A stretch of DNA of 21,541 bases from JAKORR01 sp964608495 (GTDB taxonomy: Bacteria; Armatimonadota; Zipacnadia; Zipacnadales; FEN-943). The stretch is from assembly GCA_964608495.1 (NCBI GenBank), contig CAZSOQ010000081.1:1-21541 (forward strand), read 5' to 3'. The position numbers and the translations under genes are program-made. This document shows, piece after piece, positions 7,276-14,317 of the stretch. Every line of letters begins with the position of its first letter. Position 1 is the stretch's first letter. Under the pieces are notes generated by a model. That model ran no database searches. It was not told the DNA's origin and saw only the letters and a list, made by a program, of their open reading frames with translations.

Positions 7276-8805
7276 ATGACGCCTGAGCAGACCGTAACGG
7301 ACAACATCGAGGAGTTCCTCGGGGTCTTGCCGCCGAGAGTAGGAGCCGCCCTCAAACAGCACCGCCGGCTCGACGACCTGTTGGAGGTCGTGGTGGACCT
7401 GGGAAGGCCCATCGAGGCGCGTTTCCCGGAGGCCTTCGAGATCATTGATGGCGAGGCCACCAAGGACGACCTGGCCTACGTCATCTCGCGCGTCGGCGAT
7501 TTCGACCGCGACAACCGCGCGGGGATTGAGCGCACGCTGCATCGGATCTCGTGCATGCGCAACCGCCTGGGCGAGATCGTGGGCCTGACCTGCCGCGTGG
7601 GGCGGGCTGTCTACGGCACGGTGGACGTAATCCGCGACATTGTGGAGACGGGCCGCAGCATACTGCTGCTCGGGCGCCCGGGCGTGGGCAAGACCACCAA
7701 GCTGCGCGAGGCCGCCCGCGTGCTGGCCGAGGAGCTGGGCAAGCGGGTCGTGGTGGTGGACACGAACAACGAGATCGCGGGCGACGGCGACATACCCCAT
7801 CCGGCCATCGGTCGCGCCCGCCGGATGCAGGTGCCGCAGGACCGCGAGCAGTGTGACGTGATGATCGAGGGCGTGGAGAACCACATGCCCGAGGTCATCA
7901 TCATTGACGAGATCTCCAACGAGCGTGATGCCTTCGCCGCTCGCACCATAGCCGAGCGCGGCGTTCAGCTTATCGCCACGGCCCATGGCAACACCCTCGA
8001 GAACATCATGTCCAACCCCACCATGGCCGACCTCATCGGCGGCATCCAGGCCGTCACCCTCTCCGATGAGGAGGCCCGCAAGCGCGGCACCCAGAAGACC
8101 GTCCTCGAGCGCAAGTCCCCTCCGACCTTCGACACCGTCATCGAGATCGAGGAGATGGACCGCCTCATCGTCCACCACGATGTCGCCCGCACTGTTGACG
8201 AGCTGCTTCTCGGCCAGGACACGACCGCCGAGGTGAGGGAGACGGATGCCGAGGGGCGCATGGCCAGGAGCCAGAGGCAGGTGGCGCTGGTCGGCTCCAC
8301 CTGGACGGCCCGCCGGGAGGCCCTCGACGAGGAGGAGTACGAGGAGTTCTACTCGCCCGAGAGCGACGGCGCGGTGCGCATCTACGCCGACGGCGTGACC
8401 CGCCGCAAGGTGGACCGGGCCATACGCGAGCTACGCGCCTCCGCCGTCACTGTCAGCGATCCCCGCGACGCCAGCGTCATCGTCGCCCTGACGGGCCAGC
8501 GCGCCTCCGCCCACCGCGCCCGCTCCGGAGCGCGCACCATCGCCCTGCGCAGCAACACCTACGGCCAGGTCTACGAGGCCCTGCGCGACCTTTTCGGCAG
8601 CGACCTCGGCGCCCGCGAGCGCTACGCCCTCCAGGAGACCGAGCAGGCCATAGCTCAGGTCGTCCAGTACGGCCAGCCCATCGAGCTCGCGCCCCAGAAC
8701 GCCTACGTCCGCCGCCTGCAGCACGAGCTTGTCGCCCAGCAGCACCTGCGCTCCGAGTCGGTGGGACGGGAGCCCCGCCGCCGCGTCCGCGTCCTGCCCT
8801 ACTGA
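7276..8805 (+). CDS. R3H-domain AAA-type ATPase (Ycf45 / SpoIIIAA-like)
   Basis: A 509-residue protein. Residues 1-115 resemble the R3H-associated N-terminal domain of the Ycf45 group. The P-loop ATPase follows, with Walker A GRPGVGKTT (133-141) and Walker B VIIIDE (207-212), and phrases characteristic of this family (VDTNNEIAGDGD, RRMQVP, TAHGN). After an acidic linker the C-terminus holds an R3H single-strand nucleic-acid-binding domain with the R-x-x-x-H pattern ending at His483, then a basic tail. Relatives occur in cyanobacteria, plastids, Firmicutes and Armatimonadota; the exact role is not established, but RNA or single-stranded DNA handling driven by ATP is the fair inference. The ATG at 7276 is chosen because it begins the conserved domain and has GGGAG and GGAGG upstream; the open frame extends to 7105 without similarity. 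Its TGA overlaps the stop of the convergent gene. Confidence 0.9.
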   Translation: MTPEQTVTDNIEEFLGVLPPRVGAALKQHRRLDDLLEVVVDLGRPIEARFPEAFEIIDGEATKDDLAYVISRVGDFDRDNRAGIERTLHRISCMRNRLGEIVGLTCRVGRAVYGTVDVIRDIVETGRSILLLGRPGVGKTTKLREAARVLAEELGKRVVVVDTNNEIAGDGDIPHPAIGRARRMQVPQDREQCDVMIEGVENHMPEVIIIDEISNERDAFAARTIAERGVQLIATAHGNTLENIMSNPTMADLIGGIQAVTLSDEEARKRGTQKTVLERKSPPTFDTVIEIEEMDRLIVHHDVARTVDELLLGQDTTAEVRETDAEGRMARSQRQVALVGSTWTARREALDEEEYEEFYSPESDGAVRIYADGVTRRKVDRAIRELRASAVTVSDPRDASVIVALTGQRASAHRARSGARTIALRSNTYGQVYEALRDLFGSDLGARERYALQETEQAIAQVVQYGQPIELAPQNAYVRRLQHELVAQQHLRSESVGREPRRRVRVLPY

Positions 8806-11042
8806 CCCGCGCCGCCCGACGGCGGCCGCGGGCCGCTGGCGGCCGGCAGGATGCTGAAGGCGTCGAACCAGTACTGCTGCCCCTTCCGCCCGTTCCCCCG
8901 CGTGTAGAACCTGAACATCTGCAGCAGCTTCACGTCGGGAAACACCTCGCGGATACAGCGGGCGTCAATCGTCACCTCGTGCCACTCCCCGTCGTCCGCC
9001 AGCCGGTAGCGGTCCAGGTCCCTGTACGCTCCGCTGTCCCGCGTGGGGCTGCCTCCCATGCAGACCGCCCCCTGCCCCACCCAGGCGCTGGGGAAGGCGT
9101 GCAGCCACAGGCCCACCGGCACGCCCGCCGGCATGCGGTAGGCAAGCTTCACGAAGGGGAACCGATCCACGTCCCACCACCTGGGCCTGAGGTCGCAGGC
9201 CATCACGGCCCCATCGTCCGTGGCGAAGACGCGCATGCACCGCTTGCCCGACGCGGCCGTCGTCTCGTCCATCTGCGCGTCCGTGTTCTTCTGGCGCGAG
9301 AAGTTCCAGTAGTAGTGCCATTCCTCGAGCTTCTCCGCCTCGAAGTCCGTCGCCACGACCACGTCGCTCGCCGTCTCCATGGTCACCACGCGCAGCCCCT
9401 CGGGCACCCGAGGCGCCCGGTACCACGGCTGGTCCTCGGCCCCCCGCTCGTAGGCGCCCAGGTCCGGCGCCTTCCCCGCGTAGGGCAGGCTCACCCCGTC
9501 GCCCTTCTCCCACCTCAGCTCGCGGTCGAGGGTCAGCACCTGGCGCTCAATGTCGGCCCGCACGACCCTTGCCTGTCGGGGCCCCGCGCCGTCTCGGCTT
9601 ACGAAGACGAGGTCGCCCTGCTCCCCGGGTATGCCGAAGCCGTCGTAGAACCAGCGCGCGTCCCCGACGGGCATCTCGCGCCCGGCCCCGCCCTCCCGCG
9701 CCACCGTCAGGGGCTCGCCGGCATCCACGCAGGGGCTCCCAGCGCGCGGGCGGTAGTCATCCGCCTCCGGGTCTGCGAAGGCCGGGTCCGCGTCCAGGTT
9801 GCCCCTAAACTGCCCGGGCCTTCGCTCCTCCGCCTCGGCCGCCGTCATCGCCAGCCCATCCCAGCGCTCGACCCCCGGCCACGCCCAGTCGTACCACACC
9901 GTCTTGCAGCCCGGCCGGTCCCCATACAGATCGTTGAAGCGGAACAGGTTGTCGTCAGCGATGTTCGACACCAGATACAGGGCCAGCCCGTCGCCGCCGG
10001 GGTCGTTCCCCGCGAAGACGTTGTTCTGGAAGACGTTGGCCGCCACCCGGTGCGGGTCCGGGTGCTCCCCAAGGTCCACCATCTCGAACCCGTACATGTG
10101 GTTGCGGTACCAGGTGTTGTGGTACAGCCGCGAGCGCAGCAGGGCAAAGGCTTCCTCGTCCCCGTACTTGTAGGAGTTGATGACCAGCGGCCCGTAGTAG
10201 TTGCGGTAGATAAGGTTGCGGCGGAAGATCGAGTCGATCACGAACAGCTTCGACCGTCCGTCCGCGGAGCCCGAGCCGTCGAGGCCGTTCGTCACCACGC
10301 ATTCTTCCATCAGCACCCGCGGCGTCGAGAAGAACTCGAAGTTCCTTCCCCATCGGCAGTCGAAGACGCAGCGCCTCACGACGTTGTACGGGCAGTCGAG
10401 CCACAACCCGAAGGGCCTGTGCCCCGCGCGGCTGATGTGCAGGCCCTCGAAGACGTTGTGACTTGAGGCGAAGTTGTTCCACAGGTCCCCGGCCACATGG
10501 CCCTGCGCCCCCAGGTTGTTCGCCCGCCAGCACTCCAGGTTCTCGTACCGGTTGTAGTGACAGTCGCGACACTCGATAGGACTGTAGGTGCGCGTGGCGT
10601 TCTCCATCCTGCAGTCGCGCACGACGCAGTACCGGCAGCCATCCAGCTTCATCCAGCCCCCGACGGTGGGCAGTAGGTGTAAGCCTTCGATGACGACACG
10701 CTCCCGCCCGATCAGGCGCACGCAGACCGTGGCCCCGTCACTCGACCGGCCCCCGGCCAGCACCGCGCCCAGCTTCCTTTCCGCCCGGTAGGTGACCGGA
10801 GCCCCCTCCTGCCCGGACTTCGCCGGCTCGATGACCCCCTCGTACCGGCCGTCGAGGAGAATCACCGTGTCCCCGGCGCCCACCATGGCGTTGGCGTGGG
10901 CCAACGTCAGCCACGGCTTGTCGCGCGTGCCCGGGTTGCCATCGTCGCCGTCCGGCGACAGGAAGTACTGCGCCGCCAGGCTGCGGCCGCAGACGAGGGC
11001 GGCAACCGCCGCAAGCATCGCCGCCGGGCGCATGCGTCTCAC
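8799..11042 (-). CDS. Secreted right-handed parallel beta-helix protein with C-terminal beta-sandwich-like domain
   Basis: A 747-residue exported protein. A signal peptide (about 1-24, basic start then AAMLAAVAALVCG) is followed by YFLSPDGDDGNPGTRDKPW, the hallmark opening of DUF1565/pectate-lyase-like beta-helix proteins. Repeated short strands rich in Asn, Cys and Val (VVRDCRMENA, VVRRCVFDCRW, NVFQNNVFAGND) run to about residue 420 and build the helix. Residues of about 430-530 include PRAGSPCVDAGEP and DLGAYE, common at the end of such helices. The last 190 residues (from ATDFEAEKLEEW) look like a beta-sandwich carbohydrate-binding or glycan-recognition module. The GTG at 11042 is chosen because AGGGAG lies nine bases upstream; ATG at 11033 is possible. 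Role inferred: extracellular polysaccharide binding or lysis; I cannot identify a catalytic triad or the substrate. Confidence 0.88.
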   Translation of the reverse strand: MRRMRPAAMLAAVAALVCGRSLAAQYFLSPDGDDGNPGTRDKPWLTLAHANAMVGAGDTVILLDGRYEGVIEPAKSGQEGAPVTYRAERKLGAVLAGGRSSDGATVCVRLIGRERVVIEGLHLLPTVGGWMKLDGCRYCVVRDCRMENATRTYSPIECRDCHYNRYENLECWRANNLGAQGHVAGDLWNNFASSHNVFEGLHISRAGHRPFGLWLDCPYNVVRRCVFDCRWGRNFEFFSTPRVLMEECVVTNGLDGSGSADGRSKLFVIDSIFRRNLIYRNYYGPLVINSYKYGDEEAFALLRSRLYHNTWYRNHMYGFEMVDLGEHPDPHRVAANVFQNNVFAGNDPGGDGLALYLVSNIADDNLFRFNDLYGDRPGCKTVWYDWAWPGVERWDGLAMTAAEAEERRPGQFRGNLDADPAFADPEADDYRPRAGSPCVDAGEPLTVAREGGAGREMPVGDARWFYDGFGIPGEQGDLVFVSRDGAGPRQARVVRADIERQVLTLDRELRWEKGDGVSLPYAGKAPDLGAYERGAEDQPWYRAPRVPEGLRVVTMETASDVVVATDFEAEKLEEWHYYWNFSRQKNTDAQMDETTAASGKRCMRVFATDDGAVMACDLRPRWWDVDRFPFVKLAYRMPAGVPVGLWLHAFPSAWVGQGAVCMGGSPTRDSGAYRDLDRYRLADDGEWHEVTIDARCIREVFPDVKLLQMFRFYTRGNGRKGQQYWFDAFSILPAASGPRPPSGGAGQ

Positions 11043-11213
11043 CGCGTATCACTCCCTGCCGGGTGGGATCGGGCAGCCTCTCGCGGCGCCCCGGTGCGCC
11101 GGGTTACTGGCCCGGAAGCGTCCTTCGATCCGCGCCCGCCGGTGACCTTCCCCGGTCGCCGTCGGCCTGTCCGGCGGCCCGGCGAGGCGGTCGCTCGCCC
11201 GCGCCGCAGGGGG

Positions 11214-11242
11214 TTTACACCTTCGCGCGGCCGTGGTATAGT
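11214..11242 (+). promoter_or_regulatory. Strong sigma-70 promoter of the initiator tRNA
   Basis: TTTACA (11214-11219) and TATAGT (11237-11242) are 17 bases apart, five of six consensus matches each. Transcription would start near 11249, seven bases before the tRNA 5' end. Confidence 0.8.
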
Positions 11243-11255
11243 ATTGCCCGCACGA

Positions 11256-11332
11256 CGCGGGGTGGAGCAGTCTGGAAGCTCGCCAGGCTCATAACCTGGA
11301 GGTCGCGGGTTCGAATCCCGCCCCCGCTACCA
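11256..11332 (+). tRNA. Initiator tRNA-fMet (CAT)
   Basis: A 77-base cloverleaf with the CCA encoded. The acceptor strands are CGCGGGG and CCCCGCT, leaving the first pair as a C-U mismatch; lack of a pair at 1:72 is the mark of initiator tRNAs, and the D-arm GTGGAGCAGTCTGGAAGCTC is nearly that of E. coli tRNA-fMet. The anticodon CAT is at 11290-11292 in loop CTCATAA. The anticodon stem is CCAGG/CCTGG, so only two of the usual three consecutive G-C pairs next to the loop are kept; the third is A-U. Such variants are known in some bacteria. Confidence 0.96.
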
Positions 11333-11347
11333 ACCCGATCCCGTTCT

Positions 11348-11382
11348 CCGCACCGCACCGGTGAGGTGCGCTGCGGGTTTTC
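11348..11382 (+). terminator. Rho-independent terminator after initiator tRNA
   Basis: Arms 11348-11359 and 11365-11376 pair along 11 of 12 positions with one C-C mismatch, loop GGTGA, followed by GTTTTC. It ends the tRNA-fMet transcript 16 bases after the CCA. Confidence 0.8.
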
Positions 11383-11401
11383 ATTGTGGGCAGGTGTCCG
11401 A

Positions 11402-11569
11402 ATGTCACGCCCTAGGGTCAACTTCCCGAGACTGAGAGAACTGGACCGATCCGCCTTCCTCGAGTTCGAGCGCGAGGTCCAAGGTGCCGTTGCGCGCGAA
11501 GAGCAGGCGCGACGACAGGAGAAGCTTGACGCCCAAGCCGGCAAGAAGCGGCGCCGTCGCCGCCGCTAG
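11402..11569 (+). CDS. Small basic protein of unknown function (55 aa)
   Basis: ATG at 11402 starts a 55-residue frame: MSRPRVNFPRLRELDRSAF, a charged helical middle rich in Glu, Gln, Arg and Ala (EFEREVQGAVAREEQARRQE), and a tail ending in six consecutive arginines after Lys-Lys. The coiled-coil-like helix plus poly-Arg tail suggests RNA or ribosome binding. I do not recognise a family. It begins 20 bases after the tRNA terminator and ends 17 bases before the next tRNA, so it could be read by partial read-through. The ribosome binding site is weak (CAGGTG, about nine bases upstream). The frame is short enough that chance is possible, but the composition and its neat fit between tRNA genes favour a real gene. 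Confidence 0.5.
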   Translation: MSRPRVNFPRLRELDRSAFLEFEREVQGAVAREEQARRQEKLDAQAGKKRRRRRR

Positions 11570-11586
11570 CCGGTGGCCCAGGTCCC

Positions 11587-11663
11587 GGCGGCGTAGCTCA
11601 GTTGGCTAGAGCGCGCGGTTCATACCCGCGTTGTCGGGGGTTCGAATCCCTCCGCCGCCACCA
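11587..11663 (+). tRNA. tRNA-Met (CAT), elongator
   Basis: A 77-base cloverleaf with CCA encoded. The acceptor GGCGGCG/CGCCGCC is fully paired, the anticodon stem is CGCGG/CCGCG, the anticodon CAT is at 11621-11623, and the T-loop is TTCGAAT. A CAT anticodon can also belong to tRNA-Ile2 (lysidine-modified), but the acceptor lacks the C4-G69 and C5-G68 pairs typical of E. coli tRNA-Ile2, and the sequence fits elongator Met. Confidence 0.92.
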
Positions 11664-11826
11664 TCCCGCGACAGCCCTCCTGCCTTCCTCCCTGTTGGCT
11701 TCCGCCGGTTCGTCCGCGATGTGATCGCTCTGGACTGCCCCGACCCGATGGTCAGGCTCAGGGGCCGGGGTCCGGGCGGCACGGCGGGGCCTCGGGGCCC
11801 GCGCGAGGCCGCCGTCACCCGGCTGG

Positions 11827-11855
11827 TTGACAGCGCCTGGCGGTGACGGTAAAAG
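11827..11855 (+). promoter_or_regulatory. Promoter of tRNA-Gln and possibly the prs operon
   Basis: A perfect TTGACA (11827-11832), 17-base spacer, then TAAAAG (11850-11855, four of six). Transcription would start near 11862, about 14 bases before tRNA-Gln. No other promoter is seen before prs. Confidence 0.65.
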
Positions 11856-11875
11856 GAATCGCGAAGTCCGCGGGT

Positions 11876-11950
11876 TGGGGCGTGGCCAAGTGGTAAGGCG
11901 CCGGACTTTGGATCCGGGAATCGCAGGTTCGAATCCTGCCGCCCCAGCCA
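11876..11950 (+). tRNA. tRNA-Gln (TTG)
   Basis: A 75-base cloverleaf: acceptor TGGGGCG/CGCCCCA (U1-A72, typical of Gln), discriminator G, encoded CCA at 11948-11950, anticodon stem CCGGA/TCCGG with loop CTTTGGA and anticodon TTG, T-loop TTCGAAT. Confidence 0.96.
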
Positions 11951-11971
11951 GTGCAGCTTTGGGGTGGCACG

Positions 11972-11995
11972 GGCCCGGCTCAACCAGCCGGCGCC
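11972..11995 (+). other. Hairpin between tRNA-Gln and prs
   Basis: CCGGCT (11975-11980) pairs with AGCCGG (11986-11991) around loop CAACC, and GGC/GCC extends the stem past one bulged C. No T-run follows, so it is more likely a processing or stability element than a terminator. Confidence 0.35.
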
Positions 11996-12027
11996 CCCAG
12001 CAAGACTGTCCACGAGGTGGGAGGGCT

Positions 12028-13005
12028 ATGCAGCACGGGCCCCTCCGCGTGTTCTCGGGTACCGCCAATCTGGCCCTGGCGCAACTTGTGGCCGCCGAGA
12101 TGGGCCGCGAGCTCGGCGAGCTGCAGGTCGGCCGTTTCAACGACGGCGAGGTCTCCGTACAGATCGGGGAGAGCGTGCGCGGCATGGACTGCTTCGTCAT
12201 CCAGCCCACCTGCCCGCCCGTCAACGACAACCTGGTGGAGCTGCTTATCCTGATAGACGCCTTCCGCCGCGGCTCCGCCGACCGCATCACCGTCGTCCTT
12301 CCCTACTTCGGCTACTCCCGCCAGGACCGCAAGGCCAAGGGCCGCGAGCCCATCTCCGCCAAGCTCGTCGCCAACGTCATCACCGAGGCCGGCGCCGACC
12401 GCGTCCTCGCCGTGGACCTGCACACCAACCAGCTCCAGGGCTTCTTCGACATCCCCCTCGACCATCTCGCCGCCCGTCGCATCTTCGCCGACCACTTCCG
12501 CTACCTGGGCCATCGCGGCAAGGGTACCATCGTCGTCGCCCCCGACGTGGGCGGCGTGCACCAGGCCAAGCAGCTCGCCGACGAGCTCGACGCCGCGCTG
12601 GGAATCGTCGTCAAGCGTCGCACCGAGCCTGGCAGGACCGACGTGGTCGAGCTGATAGGCGAGTTCGAAGGAAAGACGGCCATCCTCTACGATGACATGA
12701 TTGACACCGGCGGGAGCATGATCGGCGGCGCCCAGGCCCTGATCGAGCACGGCGCGCTCGACGTCCACTGCGCGGCCACCCACGCCCTGCTCTCCGGCGA
12801 CGCCTCCGCCAGGCTCGAGGCCGGGGTGCTGGCCTCCGTTGTCACCACCGACACCATTCCCGTCCCGCCGGCCAAGAGCTTCGGCAAGCTCACCATCCTC
12901 AGCGTCGCGCCCCTGCTGTCCGATGCCATCGGTCGCATCCACAGCGATGCCTCCGTCAGCGCGTGTCTGCGCAACAGCCACTACCGCCAGCCGCGATTGC
13001 TCTAG
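12028..13005 (+). CDS. prs: Ribose-phosphate pyrophosphokinase (PRPP synthetase)
   Basis: A 325-residue cytosolic enzyme that makes 5-phosphoribosyl 1-diphosphate from ribose 5-phosphate and ATP for purine, pyrimidine, NAD, His and Trp synthesis. Family blocks are clear: VFSGTANLALA, GRFNDGE (35-41), YSRQDRK of the ATP-binding flexible loop (96-102), DLHTNQ with the catalytic-region His132, APDVGGVHQAK, VVKRR, and the PRPP loop DDMIDTGGS (222-230). Length matches the class I family (about 310-320). The ATG at 12028 is preceded by GAGGTGGGAGGG. It is first of a prs-L25-pth run, a common bacterial order; L25 begins 22 bases later. tRNA-Gln ends 77 bases upstream with no visible terminator between. 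Confidence 0.97.
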   Translation: MQHGPLRVFSGTANLALAQLVAAEMGRELGELQVGRFNDGEVSVQIGESVRGMDCFVIQPTCPPVNDNLVELLILIDAFRRGSADRITVVLPYFGYSRQDRKAKGREPISAKLVANVITEAGADRVLAVDLHTNQLQGFFDIPLDHLAARRIFADHFRYLGHRGKGTIVVAPDVGGVHQAKQLADELDAALGIVVKRRTEPGRTDVVELIGEFEGKTAILYDDMIDTGGSMIGGAQALIEHGALDVHCAATHALLSGDASARLEAGVLASVVTTDTIPVPPAKSFGKLTILSVAPLLSDAIGRIHSDASVSACLRNSHYRQPRLL

Positions 13006-13027
13006 GACGCAAAGGAGACTGTCCGCA

Positions 13028-13702
13028 ATGGATCTCTTTCGAGTGCAAGCCATCAGCCGAACCGAAGGCGGCAAAGGCGTCGCCCGCAAGCTCCGCCGCA
13101 GTGGGCGGGTTCCCGGCGTAGCCTACGGGCTGCACCGCGAGCCTCAGCCCATCGTCGTCAGCGACGACGTGGTCCGCAGGCTCATGCGCCTGGGCCACGC
13201 CGTGCTCGTGGACCTCACCGTGGACGACCAGCCCAGGACCGAGGGCGTCGCCGCCATCGTCAAGGCCATTGACCGCCACCCGGTCTCCTGGATGCCCAGG
13301 TCCATTGACTTCCAGTGGGTCTCGCTGACCGAGGCCGTCGAGGTGCCCGTCCCGGTCGTCACCGTCGGCGAGGCCCGGGGCGGCGAGGAAGACGATGGCG
13401 TCGTCGAGCAGCTCGCCCACGAGGTCACCGTCAAGTGCCTGCCCACCAACATGCCCGAGCGGCTCGAGGTGGACATCACCCAGATGACCATCGGCGACAC
13501 CCTCCACATCAGGGACCTCGTCGTGCCCGAGGGCGTGGAGGTCCTCAACGACCCCGACGACCCGATCGTCACCTGCGGTGCGCCTCGCGTCGCCGAGGAG
13601 GTCGCCGAGGAGGAAGCCGAGGTCGGCGAGGAAGTGGCCGGCGAGCTGGCCGAGGGCGAGGAAGCTCCCGAGGGCGAGCGCGGCGACGGCGGCGAGGGCT
13701 AG
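13028..13702 (+). CDS. rplY: 50S ribosomal protein L25 / general stress protein Ctc
   Basis: A 224-residue L25 of the long Ctc type. The N-terminal domain (about 1-92) binds 5S rRNA in the large subunit: the pattern GGKGVARKLRRSGRVPGVAYG is typical, as is IVKAIDRHPVSWMPRSIDFQWV. The second domain (about 93-190) is the TL5/Ctc beta domain, with EVTVKCLPTNMPERLEVDI and GDTLHIRDL. Residues from about 190 form an acidic tail of mostly Glu, Gly, Val and Ala, common in this family. AGGAG lies ten bases before the ATG. It sits between prs and pth, the usual order in many bacteria, suggesting co-expression with translation functions. Confidence 0.95.
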   Translation: MDLFRVQAISRTEGGKGVARKLRRSGRVPGVAYGLHREPQPIVVSDDVVRRLMRLGHAVLVDLTVDDQPRTEGVAAIVKAIDRHPVSWMPRSIDFQWVSLTEAVEVPVPVVTVGEARGGEEDDGVVEQLAHEVTVKCLPTNMPERLEVDITQMTIGDTLHIRDLVVPEGVEVLNDPDDPIVTCGAPRVAEEVAEEEAEVGEEVAGELAEGEEAPEGERGDGGEG

Positions 13703-13748
13703 CAGCCCAACCGCAGGCCGCCCCGTTGCTGCTTGGCGGACACCCGGC

Positions 13749-14312
13749 ATGACCTACTGCATTCTGGGGATAGGCAATCCCGGCCCCGAGTACGCCGACA
13801 CCAAGCACAACATCGGCTGGTGGGTCGTGGATGAGTTGGCCCGCAGGCACAACCTTCGCCTCAGGCGCGAGCGCCTGCGGGCCTGCTATGGACGCGGCAG
13901 GATCAGCAAGGCCGACGTGGTCCTGGCCCAACCCCAGACCTTCGTCAATGCCAGCGGCGACGCCGCCCTGCGTCTGGCCCTGTTCTTCCACATCCGGCCC
14001 CAGCAGTTCATCGCCGTCCTGGACGACATGAACCTGGAGCCGGGCACCATCCGCCTGCGCAAGTCCGGCTCCGACGGCGGCCACCGCGGCTTGCGCTCGA
14101 TCATCGAGATGTTCGGCACGGCGGACGTTCCACGCCTCCGCGTCGGCATCGGCCCTCCCCCCCCGGGATCGCGCGCCGTGGACTGGGTGCTCAGCCCCTT
14201 CGCCGAGGACGTCCGCCCGGCCGTCCAGGAATCCCTGGCCCGCGCCGCCGACTGCATCGAGCTGGCCGTGACCCGGGATATCGAGACGGCCATGAGTCAG
14301 TTCAACAGGTGA
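13749..14312 (+). CDS. pth: Peptidyl-tRNA hydrolase (Pth)
   Basis: A 187-residue cytosolic esterase that releases stalled peptides from tRNA so the tRNA can be reused. The residues seen are Asn10 in LGIGNPG, the catalytic His20 in TKHNIG, QPQTFVNASG (61-70), Asp92 in LDDMNLEPG, and GGHRGLRSI (110-118). The last block has Arg113 where E. coli Pth has Asn114; the change is a natural variant in other lineages as far as I recall. Length is normal (E. coli 194). The ATG at 13749 gives a start identical in spacing to the family; the ribosome binding site is weak, so translation may be coupled to L25. Its TGA overlaps the possible GTG start of the next gene. Confidence 0.96.
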   Translation: MTYCILGIGNPGPEYADTKHNIGWWVVDELARRHNLRLRRERLRACYGRGRISKADVVLAQPQTFVNASGDAALRLALFFHIRPQQFIAVLDDMNLEPGTIRLRKSGSDGGHRGLRSIIEMFGTADVPRLRVGIGPPPPGSRAVDWVLSPFAEDVRPAVQESLARAADCIELAVTRDIETAMSQFNR

Positions 14313-14317
14313 GAACC

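Noticed and set aside
8979..10466. A 495-codon plus-strand frame opposite the beta-helix gene
   Set aside because: No domain, Pro/Arg/His-rich shadow composition, no ribosome binding site; the minus-strand gene has signal peptide, motifs and a Shine-Dalgarno.
11664..11826. A hidden gene or RNA between tRNA-Met and tRNA-Gln
   Set aside because: Only GC-rich sequence without a supported frame, motif or stable hairpin with a T-run.
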